DNA of 64,000 nucleotides, taken from assembly GCA_963971575.1 (NCBI GenBank), contig OZ020625.1, forward strand, positions 1,426,001 through 1,490,000, written 5' to 3'. Source of the DNA: Liopterus haemorrhoidalis. Taxonomy: Eukaryota > Arthropoda > Insecta > Coleoptera > Dytiscidae. Of this stretch, positions 23,501 through 33,302 are shown piece by piece. Each line of letters starts with the position of its first letter. The first letter of the stretch is position 1. A program made the position numbers and the translations under genes. The notes under the pieces were generated by a model that was not told the origin of the DNA, made no database searches, and saw nothing but the letters and a program-made list of their open reading frames with translations.

Positions 23501-26500
23501 ATAACAGCAGAAATATACTGCAACTGGACGAAATGATGCAAAGACTTAAAGAAAAACAGCCTAGATTGGTCAACAGATCGACTCTTATCTTATTGCATGA
23601 TAACGCTAGACCACACACTGCACAAATGTGGCAAAACTACAGGAATTGGAGTTGGAACTTCTTCATCATCCTCCATACTCACCAGACCTAGCCCCCACTG
23701 ACTACCACTTCCGCAATTTGGACAACTTTTTAATAGGAAAACAGTTTAATTCCGACAATGCTGTAAAACTGGCCTTCCAGGAATTCATTGACTCTCGTCC
23801 TCCATGGTTTTATACCATCGGCCTGAACAACCTGCCGCTTAAATGGCAAAAGTGTATAGACAATATGGGTGCATACTTTGATGAATAAAATAATTCGTTA
23901 TATTTGTAAGTTATCAACCAACTTTGTCTTTTTTTCTACAAATTTCATCCTTGACGACCTAATATTATGGATAGTCTTTAGTGTAGTTATTTTTATAAAC
24001 AGCAGGGTCTTTGATAGTTGTTAATATAATTTTTTTAGGTGTACGGTGGTACGGGGTCTCCATTCGGTTATCGTTGTAGCAATAAGTTGTACATAAGTCG
24101 TTTGAATGATGAATGCGGAGATATGTTGGAAGTTAAGACAGACGGTCAGGAACCGTTACCTCAGTATGGACAAGCGTTGGTCTACCACCACGGATACCTC
24201 TACACTATCGGTGGAACAACCGGCTTCGCTTATACCTGTGATATACATAGGTAAGAATAGATATAAAACATCGATCACCAGAAATATAGAAATTTGGCTA
24301 CAATAGGATTGGATACGTATAAAATTTATATTTCCTTAAAACTAAATTTTTTTGATATGTTAATGTTAGTTATGTCACCTAACAAAACAAAAATCACGTT
24401 TTAATTAATATTACAGTCAAATTTTTTAATTAAAATATTGTAAATTTGAAATAAGCCGCCACAGCGCGAAGGTTGCCGAGTAAATACGACTGAGCATGAC
24501 GTCAAACCCCAGACAGCCCAGACTACAACATAATCTTTACGTATGTATATTGTATTTTGTATTTGTTTTTAAACAATTTTTCACGCAATTCTTATTAAAA
24601 TGGCAGATAAAGACTTTGTTAGGGCTCAGAGTGATAATTTACCCAACATTGATGCTTTTATGCTCATGAAATATATGAAAAATAATGAATGCTACAGTGC
24701 TGAAGAAATACGTGGTGTCAAAACAGACTTGTAATAACCATTTATGTATTCTATAACTTTATGTAAACAATAAACGCTGCAACTCTGTAAAATGTAAATA
24801 TTTATGTAATTTAGATGTCAGAATTTTACTACATTGTTTACATGAAGTTACAAAACGTTAGAGGCATAATTGAAATACTGCAATATAGGTTATATATTTT
24901 AATATAAAATTTAATTCGGTAAACATGTATAAATTGTTTTTATAGAATTAAACTGTATTTTAATTAAAATCACTCTAACTTTACACAATCTATAAAAGTT
25001 ATACAAGCAAATAAGTTCACGACAGACTGTGTAGGCTGTACGCTGTACACTGGGTAGGCTGTACGCAGTACACTTAAGTAGGGTATGACGTCACACGTGG
25101 TTTTCGCGCGCTACATACATAAATGGTTATTACAAGTCTGTTTTGACACCACGTATTTCTTCAGCAGTGTAGCATTCATTATTTTTCATATATTCCATGA
25201 GCATAAAAGCATCAATGTTGGGTAAATTATCACTCTGAGCCCAAACAAAATCATTATCTGCCATTTTAATAATAAATGCGTGAAAAATTGTTTAAAAACA
25301 AATATAAAACTCTCGAACAATACAATATACACACGTAAAGATTATGTTGTAGTCTGGGCTGTCTGGGGTTTGACGTCATGCTCAGTCGTATTTACTCGGC
25401 AACCTTCGCGGCGTGGTCGGCTTATTTCAAATTTACAATATTTTAATTAAAAAATTTGGCTGTAATATTAATTAAAATGTGATTTTTGTTTTGTTAGGTG
25501 ACATAACTAATATTAACATATCAAAAAAATGTAGTTTTAAGGAAATATAAATTTTATACGTATCCCCTATTGACCAAAACTTGTTAGGCCCGGTCTTTCC
25601 ACCTTCAGATAAAGTTCTAGGTAACTATCTGACAGATAAGTTTATTTGTAACTTCATCTGCTGAATAAATGTCAATACCAGTCAGTGAATCCAATACGTC
25701 AGTCTCATTATCTGTTAGATAACTATCTGATAGATACATTTGTATAGAAAGAAGGGATGACATTTACTCAGCAGATGAAGTTACAAAAAACCTTATCTGT
25801 CAGATAGTTACCTGGAACTTTATCTGAAGGTGCAAAGACCGGGCCTTACTGTTGTAAATTTTTGTTTTGTAAAAAGTAAATTTTACAATTTTTCATTTTC
25901 AGATTAAACTTAAAACTTGGACTTTGGGAGGATGTATATATTTGCCAAGGAAATGGCGATTATGAGCCCCCTGGACGATATAGACACGAAGTAGCTTTCG
26001 ACGGTGTCCATATATTTATACTTGGGGGAGGAACTGCTGAAGAAGCCTTTGGATTTAGTAAAATTCCCGTTTTCAACGTTGAAACAAGACAATGGAAAAA
26101 ATTAAAAACGATTAATGATTTAAAACATGGGGTTCCACCAGCAAGAAGGTAATTTTATGTTCTAGAGTCGGCTTTTTTAATAAAGACATAACTTTTGTCT
26201 TTATAAAAAATGACAATAAGAAGAATATTAGCTACGCAAAAATTAGTAATCAAATAGTCTAAGAGCTAGCAACGTCACAAAAAAGTTTATTTTAGGTCGG
26301 CTGGTTTTTCGATATTCCTCTTTCTTATTGAAGTTAGGTAGGGATGCGGTACGTCTGGCACCTGGGAGCGGTTGCGTTTACCTGTGCGCATCTCGCCTGT
26401 ACAGGTAAAAAGTGGATATTTTGAAATCATTTTAAGACATTTGTTTTTTTTATATAATTTTCTATGTCTTTTTAGCATTATAAATTTATAGTTGCCAGAC

Positions 26501-29500
26501 AGTTTCGTTGTTGCTAACATTGCGCCAGATCTAATTTAAGTATTTAAAAAATAATATTTTTCAAACCATTTTAGTATAGCTGTAATTTTAATATGATATA
26601 GTTCTATAATCAAAGAATACAATATTAATTTGCCAGACGGAAATTCCGTTGTTTAACTAGGAACCAGACCCATTGAAGTCCCGGGGAGAATAGGTGAGTT
26701 AGAAGAGATAACAGTAAAACAATCACAGCTGCTATTTTTTAAGTTGGCGTCGACCACATGAGTGTTTATGTTTGCTTGTTTTTATAAAATAAAATAAAGC
26801 AGAATTTTATCGTGATGATTGCGGAAAAAGAAAAATGTGTTTTTTGTCCAGACAAAAATGGCGAATAATAAAATTTAAAAAATAATAATATTTTTATTTA
26901 ATTTTTTTTTTTTTAAATTTTTTTACATATACTCAGGTCCTAGAAAATGACGATACATCTGAGTACAATAATAATAACGATATAAGGACTGATAATAATA
27001 ATGATATAAGGAGTGATAAAGATGATAGCAGTGACGATGATACTGACGATGTAACATTTTATTGTGACAGAATTATTCAATAAAAATTCTGAATTACATT
27101 TTATGTTTCATTTTCTACACATTTAAAATAAATAATTTGTTTTATTTTGCTAATAATATTTTTTATCAGTTGTTGTCATCTCATTTTACTTTAATTATTA
27201 TTCTGCTCTATTTTTATATGAAATTCTAACCTACATAACCTGTCTCTCTCTAACGCCCTCTGTTGCAGCTATATCTCTCACGCAACCAACGAATAAGCTG
27301 CCACACTCTTCTAACTTATCTATTATCCCCGGGACTTAAATTGGTCTGGTTCCTAGTTAAACAACGGAATTTCCGTCTGGCAAATTAATATTGTATTCTT
27401 CGATTACAGAACTATATCATATTAAAATTACAGCTATACTAAAATGGTTTGAAAAATATTATTTTTTAAATACTTAAATTAGATCTGGCGCAATGTTAGC
27501 AACAACGAAACTGTCTGGCAACTATAAATTTATAATGCTAAAAAGACATAGAAAATTATATAAAAAAAACAAATGTCTTAAAATGATTTCAAAATATCCA
27601 CTTTTTACCTGTACAGGCGAGATGCGCACAGGTAAACGCAACCGCTCCCAGGTGCCAGACGTACCGCATCCCTACCTAACTTCATTAAGAATGGGAAATA
27701 TCGAAAAACCAGCCGACCTAAAATTCTTTCTCGAAAACGTTGCTAGCTCTCGGACTAAAATGGCCAGTAAAAAAATTTAATAGATGATTTTATAGATTCT
27801 TTTGTTTTAGATGTCATGGAGCGATACAGATTGCATCTAACAACGATATTCATGTATTCATATCTGGAGGTTATGATGGTATTAATGTTTTCAACGATAT
27901 TTGGAAATTAGAATTATCTTGCCTACGATGGACCTTAATATCAAATTGTACATTAGCCATGCCAAGTTATTTTCATTCATCAGCTGTCACTCCAGAAGGT
28001 AAAATGGTTTTAAAATTTCATACCGTGCGTAAAGTGCCTGCTTTACGCACGGTGGTAGAAAAAGTTATTTATTATTTTGCAATTGCGAGGTTTAATAATA
28101 ATCCTATTTCTGGAAACACATTTTTTAGACAGGAATTCGATTAGGTCAATTTTAAAAATCGCCCTGAGTAAAGAAAATCGAATTAAAAGAAAAAACACGC
28201 TATAAAATTCTAATGATGTAAAAGCGAAATTCGTGAAAAATACTCGACCGCGACGAACTCGACCGCGACAAACTCGACTGCGAAGAACACGACCGCGACA
28301 ACACGACCGCGACAAACTCGACCACGACGGCAACGACTTGACCGCGACGAACACGACCGCGATGAACTCGACGGCAACGACTCGACAGCGACGAACACGA
28401 CCGCGACAATTTCGACCCCGACAAACTCGACCGCGGCGAACACAACCGCGACCAACTCGACCGCGGCGAACACAACCGCGACGAAGTTGACGGCAACGAC
28501 TCGACAGCGACGAGCACGACCGCGACAATTTCGACCGCGACAAACTTGACCGCGACAGACTCGACCGCGACGAACTCGACGGCAACGACTCAACCGCGAC
28601 GAACTCGACCGCGACAAACTCGACCGCGACAAACTCGACTGCGAAGAACACGACCGCGACAACACGACCGCGACAAACTCGACCACGACGGCAACGACTT
28701 GACCGCGACGAACACGACCGCGATGAACTCGACGGCAACGACTCGACAGCGACGAACACGACCGCGACAATTTCGACCCCGACAAACTCGACCGCGGCGA
28801 ACACAACCGCGACCAACTCGACCGCGGCGAACACAACCGCGATGAACTCGACGGCAACGACTCGACAGCGACGAGCACGACCGCGACAATTTCGACCCCG
28901 ACAAACTCGACCGCGGCGAACACAACCGCGACCAACTCGACCGCGGCGAACACAACCGCGACGAAGTTGACGGCAACGACTCGACAGCGACGAGCACGAC
29001 CGCGACAATTTCGACCGCGACAAACTTGACCGCGACAGACTCGACCGCGACGAACTCGACGGCAACGACTCAACCGCGACGAACTCGACCGCGACAAACT
29101 CGACGGCAACGACTCGACCGCGACGAATACGACCGCGACAAACTCGACTGCGAGAACTCGACCACAACGAACACGACCGCGACAACTCGACCGCAACAAA
29201 CTCAACGGTAATTAACTTATAAACATATAGTTGCTCCCATATACCCCAGCACAGAAAGTATCACATAACCTTATCTGTCAAATAATTACCTAGAGGTTTA
29301 CCTGACGGTGGAAAGAATTAGAGTTTTTTTTTCGAATTTCCTTAGAATTCTAGCCCTATTCTAAGTGAACCAATGACGTGAAATTTAATAGTTGTAGCTA
29401 AATCTTATTTCATTAAGTTCACAATTGACCTTGATTGTACTTTTAAAAATGTTGGTATATCATTATTTATATTTTTCAGGTAAAATGTATATCTTCGGTG

Positions 29501-29685
29501 GAATATACGCAGAAGATGAAGTAGAAAGATCTAATGATGTCCATTGTATGTGGGTTTGTATACCGAAACTGTCGGAAATATGCTGGGAGGCCCTCTTGCA
29601 CTACAACCCGGATATTGTGAGCACACCTCCTGGAAAACTTCTAAATATGGGACTCCCAAGAGCATTTGTTCAAAGATTAGAATAA
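20508..29685 (+). CDS. KLHDC10: Kelch-repeat E3 substrate receptor, KLHDC10/slim orthologue (five exons)
   Basis: Exons: 20508-20906, 24039-24250, 25903-26148, 27811-27998, 29480-29685; the joined frame is 416 residues against about 440 in human KLHDC10. Kelch blades are recognisable by their double-glycine motifs: SFGGYNP, VYGGTGSPFG, TIGGTTGF, ILGGGT, ISGGYDG, IFGGIY. The C-terminus PKLSEICWEALL fits an Elongin-BC box and is followed by a GLPRAFVQRLE tail like that of the family. KLHDC10 proteins are known as CUL2-ElonginBC receptors reading C-terminal degrons, and fly slim acts on the ASK1 pathway. Exon 1 can end at 20906 (ATG|GTATTA), which gives the expected LMVYGGTG join, or at 20918 (TGT|GTAAGA), a stronger donor that adds four residues; homology favours the first. 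The start could also be the internal Met at 20568. All four introns are packed with mobile or tandem repeats. Confidence 0.93.
21440..22357. mobile_element. Composite TIR element with tRNA-like module (copy 2)
   Basis: Inverted repeats AGGGTTTTGTAGGTAT (21453) and ATACCTGCGAAACCCT (to 22322) match at 14 of 16. Closely similar to 1247-2368 but with only a short GTCT tract. The tRNA-like module occupies the same position but has a different sequence. Inserted in the MITE at 21113-22577. Confidence 0.75.
21985..22068 (+). other. tRNA-like (SINE-type) Pol III module
   Basis: TAGCGTAATGG (21996-22006) matches the box A consensus; GTTCGAGTAC (22053-22062) is a box B with a decayed 3' end. The sequence resembles tRNA-derived SINE heads and does not form a complete cloverleaf. 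Confidence 0.55.
22781..23888 (+). pseudogene. mariner transposase, disrupted
   Basis: Recognisable pieces in order: MERSEIH at the start; after the nested element, PGSSITAEIYC, LKEKQPRLVNRS and LLHDNARPHTAQM (second catalytic Asp region, D of HDN); and HPPYSPDLAPTDYHF in the long C-terminal frame 23628-23888 (third catalytic Asp, family spacing D34D), ending FYTIGLNNLP...GAYFDE. The frame shifts at least once around the YCN segment and once between the HDNARPH and HPPYSPD blocks, and the N-terminal part after MERSEIH is interrupted. The gene cannot make an active enzyme. Much of the 5' half after the insertion is missing. Confidence 0.85.
22804..23335. mobile_element. ~530-bp TIR element nested in mariner, TA target site
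   Basis: Ends are TATAGTCGGATTGCTGATAA and TTATCAGC-type complement (CTATCAGCAATCCGACTATA), about 29 bp of inverted repeat with one or two mismatches, flanked by TA. It splits the mariner reading frame after its first few codons. No coding capacity seen, so non-autonomous Tc1/mariner-like. Confidence 0.75.
24600..24734 (+). CDS. 44-aa ORF in left arm of foldback 1
   Basis: Begins MADKDFVRAQSDNLPNIDAF and ends EEIRGVKTDL. The mirror copy in the other arm differs at only a few residues (K/N, R/W, K/E). The SAEEIRGVK segment resembles the start of proteins that accompany insect mobile elements, a weak recollection. Probably a fragment of a first exon carried by the element; expression unknown. 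Confidence 0.4.
   Translation: MADKDFVRAQSDNLPNIDAFMLMKYMKNNECYSAEEIRGVKTDL
25130..25264 (-). CDS. 44-aa ORF in right arm of foldback 1
   Basis: Minus-strand mirror copy of the ORF at 24600-24734, starting MADNDFVWAQSDN and ending RGVKTDL. Retention of an open frame in both arms could reflect recent arm homogenisation rather than selection. Confidence 0.4.
   Translation of the reverse strand: MADNDFVWAQSDNLPNIDAFMLMEYMKNNECYTAEEIRGVKTDL
25584..25848. mobile_element. PIF/Harbinger-like MITE with TTA duplication
   Basis: Element 25587-25845 starts GGCCCGGTCTTTCCACCTTC and ends with the complement (GAAGGTGCAAAGACCGGGCC); inverted repeats extend over about 55 bp. TTA flanks both ends (25584-25586, 25846-25848), the 3-bp TWA duplication of PIF/Harbinger elements. 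A decayed fragment occurs at 29265-29325. Confidence 0.8.
26287..26520 (-). CDS. 77-aa ORF in left arm of foldback 2
   Basis: Starts MLATTKLSGNYKFIMLKRHR, lysine/arginine-rich, with a central YPLFTCTGEMRTGKRNRSQ. Identical over about 65 residues to the plus-strand frame in the right arm. No family recognised. Both copies point outward from the centre. Confidence 0.4.
   Translation of the reverse strand: MLATTKLSGNYKFIMLKRHRKLYKKNKCLKMISKYPLFTCTGEMRTGKRNRSQVPDVPHPYLTSIRKRNIEKPADLK
26937..27083 (+). CDS. Acidic exon-like ORF in centre of foldback 2
   Basis: After a good 3' splice site (ACTCAG ending 26936) an open frame of 48 codons reads VLENDDTSEYNNNNDIRTDN, then more N/D/S-rich sequence, and ends FYCDRIIQ-stop at 27083 overlapping AATAAA. 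It looks like the last exon of a small gene carried between the arms. A short frame MIAEKEKCVFCPDKNGE at 26815-26868 lies just upstream with a CxxC pair, but no 5' splice site joins the two. Function unknown. Confidence 0.4.
   Translation, partial: VLENDDTSEYNNNNDIRTDNNNDIRSDKDDSSDDDTDDVTFYCDRIIQ
27493..27780 (+). CDS. 95-aa ORF in right arm of foldback 2
   Basis: Same protein start as the left-arm copy (MLATTKLSGNYKFIMLKRHR) but runs past the arm end into the flank, finishing SSRTKMASKKI-stop just 30 bp before KLHDC10 exon 4. Highly basic. No family recognised; the tail beyond 27757 comes from host intron sequence. Confidence 0.4.
   Translation: MLATTKLSGNYKFIMLKRHRKLYKKNKCLKMISKYPLFTCTGEMRTGKRNRSQVPDVPHPYLTSLRMGNIEKPADLKFFLENVASSRTKMASKKI
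28022..28053. other. Perfect 13-bp hairpin near a 5' splice site
   Basis: ACCGTGCGTAAAG (28022-28034) and CTTTACGCACGGT (28041-28053) are perfect complements around the loop TGCCTG. It begins 24 nt into KLHDC10 intron 4, directly after the donor at 27999. Confidence 0.9.
28243..29211. repeat. CpG-rich 15-bp minisatellite in KLHDC10 intron 4
   Basis: Built on CGACCGCGACAAACT / CGACCGCGACGAACT. A larger block (from 'aaactcgactgcgaag' near 28269 to the next at about 28626) repeats, so it has a second-order period of some 360 bp. Because the unit is 5 codons long, every frame stays open, which gives arginine/serine/aspartate-rich frames of up to 380 residues on both strands. These are not genes. 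The base composition is far more GC- and CpG-rich than the host intron. Confidence 0.95.
29265..29325. mobile_element. Fragment of the GGCCCGGTC MITE
   Basis: 'aaccttatctgtcaaataattacc' through 'cctgacggtggaaag' matches the right half of the PIF-like MITE at 25587-25845 with many differences. Confidence 0.5.
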
Positions 29686-29944
29686 AAACGATTCAAATTG
29701 TTATAAAATTTATTAATTAAAACAATTTTACAACGAAAAATTTGTATTCGGTTGTTTAAAATTTTAAGATCTCAGAATAACGCTATCATATTTACTACTC
29801 GATACGAAAAAATTATTTTGGAGTTTAATATTAAATTAAAATATACTTCGGAAGGGTTTATTCTGTAAATTTTCGACAGTCGTTTGCACACTGTCGCAGT
29901 AGGTGTTTTCGTATTACTACTGCTTCAGAAAAATAATATCACTT

Positions 29945-30465
29945 GATTTAACCAGGGCTTTGAACCGGAACTGAACCGAAAACCGAAAAAAACCGTTATT
30001 TTTGTCGGAGTGAAAACCGGAACTGAACCGAAAAATAAATATCGGTTTATTTCGGTTCAGATAATGTTTATGTTAGTGAATATAAAATACATTTTGTTTA
30101 AGATTATTTTTTAAACTTATGAGCAGAAAAAAAATCTAATTTTTTTAACTGATAGGTAAAAAATGCGCTTCTATTATTTCGGGAGGGGGGGGGGGTGAAC
30201 GCGAAGAATCCCTCCCTGGCAGTGGCCTTGGTATGATGGAATGGAAATAAGGAATAAAATGTTCTACTAAATTATAGTAGAAAATAAATTTCTAATACAA
30301 ATACAAGCATTTACAAATTTATCACTCGGAACTGAACCGAAAACCGAAAAAAACCGTTATTTTTGCCGGAACGAAAACCGGAACCAAACCGATATATATT
30401 TTTTTAATTGAACCGGAACGAAAACCGAAACGAAAAAAATAACGGTTCGAAGCCCTGGATTTAAC
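29945..30465. mobile_element. hAT-type MITE with perfect 8-bp TSD
   Basis: Element 29953-30457, flanked by GATTTAAC on both sides (29945-29952, 30458-30465). Ends CAGGGCTTTGAACCGGAAC and GGTTCGAAGCCCTG. The interior repeats 'gaaccgaaaaccg' blocks near both ends. Lies 260 bp beyond the KLHDC10 stop codon. Confidence 0.88.
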
Positions 30466-30734
30466 TGCCACGTTCGTTTTATTTCATGACTGAAATATAT
30501 TTTCAGTTTTAGTTAAATGTATCAGTTCATCAGTTCCAAACATTTTACGAAGGGATTTCCAATTTTGATCTTGCATAAGTTTTGTGTGTATGAACTCTTG
30601 CGATTCAAACTCTTTCCATTCATAAATCGTACTTACTTTAAATATTTTAGGTTGGGGGTGAACTATCATCATAAAATGTTATTTTCGTTATATCTTGAAT
30701 ATATGAGACGAATCCTAAATAAAATATTTTTTGT

Positions 30735-31880
30735 GAAATTTTTGATAATTTCGAAAGTCCTCTCTCGAAAACGGTAAAAGATAGAGACCTGCGGTTTGAT
30801 TATTTAAAATTCTCATTGTTTTTTTATCTTGTAAAAAAATTAGGGCCTTACGAGTCATGCCCATTTTTGATTTATATCGTTATGAAATTTGACGAATATT
30901 GCAAAAAAAATATATTCGCGTGACCGTATCTTAAAAACTATAATAGATAAAGACCTGCGGTTGGAATTTTTATAATCCTGATGTCCTAAATGGCCTTAGG
31001 ACACATTTTGAAGGAAAAACATTTTTTGAAAAATTTTGGTTTTTCAAATTTTTTTTTCATAATTTCAAAAAATTATATCTTGAAAACGGTAAAAGATAAA
31101 GACCTGCGGTTTAAATTTTTGAAACCCTTGTGTCTTGTTTAGTATAGAAAAAAAATAAGGCCTTAAACACCCAATTTTTTGAATTTATATGACTGGTTAA
31201 GCTAAACCCTTGAAATTGGTCAAAAATCGAAAAAATCGTAAGGGGTACCCCTTACGATTTTTTCGATTTTTAACCATTTTCAAAGGTTTTGTTTGAGGAT
31301 TCGTATTTATTGTACAAGTTGGGTTATTAAGGCCCCAATTTTTTTCTAGACTAAACAATATACGAAGATTTCAAAAATTCAAACCGCAGTTCAGTATATT
31401 TTATTGTTCTTAAGTAAGGATTTTTTGAAATTTCAAAAAAAAAAAAATTGAAAAATTAAAAATTATGAAAAAAAAAATTTTTTGGGAATTGTTTCAAAAT
31501 GAGACCTAAGCTTCTTTAGGGCCTCAGGATTTCATAAATTTCAACCGCAGGTCTCTATCTTATGTAGATTTTGAGATACGGTGTTTCGAAAATTAAATAT
31601 TTACAAATTTTCAAAACTACATAGAACAAAAAGGCCTTAACTAAGGAGGGCCTTATTTTTTGTATAGGTAGATAAAAGTCTGTAGATTTCAAAAATTCAA
31701 ACCGCAGGTCCCTATATTTTATTGTTCTTACGACAGAATTTTTTTAAATTCCAAAAAAGGAATTAAAAAATTAAAATTTCACAAATTTTTTTTTGTCTCA
31801 TATTTAGTTAAAAAATATATATCCATGTATTTTCAGCAGTAGATCTCAAAAATAACCTCCATTACAAGTTAAGAATTACC
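30735..31880. mobile_element. Palindromic element with 'acctgcggtt' modules
   Basis: Modules reading 'aaaacggtaaaagat..agacctgcggtt' recur on the left (30768, 30945, 31086) and appear inverted on the right ('aaccgcaggtc', about 31541, 31700). The axis is a near-perfect palindrome around GGTACC at 31229-31277 (tcgaaaaaatcgtaag/cttacgattttttcga). A second half-copy is at 62750-63320. No coding capacity seen. Confidence 0.65.
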
Positions 31881-31899
31881 GTTTTTGGGTAAATTAAAA

Positions 31900-32181
31900 A
31901 AAAAAAAAAACTTGAGTTTTCTGTAACTCAAAAACTAGTCAAAGGGGAATTTTTTAAATATTTTTTTCAGTCTTCCCACCCTCGAAATATTGTATAAAAA
32001 CAACTTTATGCAAATTAATTTTTTTTTTTTTTTTTTGAAAATTTGACCGGGGAAAATTTCCTGGTATCGGCATACGACGCGTTGGTTGAGCAAAATGCAA
32101 ATTGCTATTTAGACCAGGGCGAGTTTTTTTAAATATTTTTGATTATCGATTTATAATTAAATTGTATTTTTATTTTCACTA
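31900..32181. other. No feature seen
   Basis: Homopolymer-rich AT sequence between two elements; nothing supportable. Confidence 0.3.
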
Positions 32182-32408
32182 CCAATACACAGTACCGGCG
32201 CTAGCGGGGGGGTCGCCCCTCCCAAAAATTGCTCTGGCCTCCAGTTGCCCCCCTCAGAATTGTTTGGAAAAAAATGTATTTTAGAAGTGAGGAAATGTGT
32301 AAACGATAAAAATATAATGTGAAATATTTCCTGGACCCCAAAATTTTTTCAAAAAATTTCCTGCCCCTCCCCCCGATTTTAAGAGCTAGCGCTGCCACTG
32401 CCAAAGTA
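32182..32408. mobile_element. hAT-like MITE, short
   Basis: Ends CAGTACCGGCGCTAGC (32190) and GCTAGCGCTGCCACTG (to 32400) are inverted repeats with three mismatches. Flanks CCAATACA and CCAAAGTA agree at only 5 of 8, a decayed target duplication at best. The interior is C-rich near both ends. Confidence 0.5.
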
Positions 32409-33227
32409 CTTTTTTGTAAATAATTATTGTCCATTTTTTTTTGTAAACAATATGACTTTTCAAAGAAGACACGTTCGTAGGTGTCCTCTGAAAGTGTACT
32501 GTCGATAAGTTACAGAATACCAACACAAGGTGTTGAAAATTGGAAATTTCAACAGGATACTGTAAAAACGACTGTCGAAAAACTTACAGAATAAACCCCC
32601 TTAGTGTTTCCTGTACTTTTTTTGATTTTTTTTTTTTTAATTTTTGTGTAAAGCACTTTTAATTGGCTAAACCAAGTGTAAGATTCCAAAAATTCAAACA
32701 TTTCACACGTTTCAGTGTTTCGTATTGAGTATCTTCCGAAAAACTGAATCATACATTCCGATTGGTCCAGTTTTCATGTGCATTACTCTTAATTTTTTCA
32801 AATTTTCAGACCAACCCTTCTGTGTAGCGTAATACGGGTAGCGTTAACCGGGGTCTTAAACAAAAAATCCGTACTAAATTAAATTTTTAATCTGCATTTT
32901 TTTTTGTGATGTAATTCTATGATGTACAAAAAAATTAAGCAATCTTTTAGATATTAATTTTATTTTAAAAATTTTGAGTGTTAGAAATTCCTAAAAAACA
33001 TAATTCGCTTTAAGTGCCTCTCAATTTAAGAATTAAGATAATCTAAAAGCCATGCTTACAGATAGGTGATAATTTATTGTATTTTATTTTTGTGATCGAT
33101 TGAGAATTTGAAAAATGGATAACATTAAATTGTCTAACCAACAAGTACACGTTAACAGAAAGACGTGAAACGGTTGTCTTCATGTATGAACCACTTGAGT
33201 GTTACCAAAAAAGGACATTATATAGAC

Positions 33228-33301
33228 CAGTGTTTCTCAACAGGTGGTCCGCGCACACAAAATTTCATTAGTTCTAAGTCTTTTGGTCCAATTAATAAAT
33301 A
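33228..33301. mobile_element. hAT end fragment
   Basis: CAGTGTTTCTCAACAGGTGG is a typical hAT terminus. It is followed within 75 bp by the mariner-derived MITE. No matching right end found. Confidence 0.45.
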
Positions 33302-33302
33302 T

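Larger units (their letters stand above)
22591..23961 (+). mobile_element. mariner element, decayed, with nested insertion
   Basis: Terminal inverted repeats begin CAGGTCGTCAGGGATGAAAT on the left and end ATTTCATCCTTGACGACCTA on the right, flanked by TA-rich sequence as expected for mariner. The interior starts the transposase at about 22781 (MERSEIH...), is broken by an unrelated element at 22804-23335, and continues to the stop at 23888. Located in KLHDC10 intron 1. Confidence 0.85.
24303..25571. mobile_element. Foldback element 1, ~450-bp arms each carrying a small ORF
   Basis: The left arm 24303-24748 and right arm 25118-25571 are inverted copies with scattered differences, separated by about 370 bp. 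Outer ends read ATAGGATTGGATACGTATAA and the complement of TTATACGTATCCCCTAT. The whole lies in KLHDC10 intron 2, so the intron transcript could fold into a ~450-bp double strand. Confidence 0.85.
26255..27757. mobile_element. Foldback element 2, ~450-bp arms, with ORFs in arms and centre
   Basis: Arms 26255-26709 and 27315-27757 are inverted copies, starting TAGTCTAAGAGCTAGCAACG and ending with CGTTGCTAGCTCTCGGACTA. A ~600-bp centre holds an exon-like acidic frame. It lies in KLHDC10 intron 3, 110 bp after exon 3 and 53 bp before exon 4, so almost the whole intron is this element. Confidence 0.85.

Noticed and set aside
28043..29185. 380-residue minus-strand and other long R/S-rich or T/R-rich open frames
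   Set aside because: They are produced by a 15-bp tandem repeat, a multiple of three that lacks stops in most frames on both strands, inside a KLHDC10 intron.
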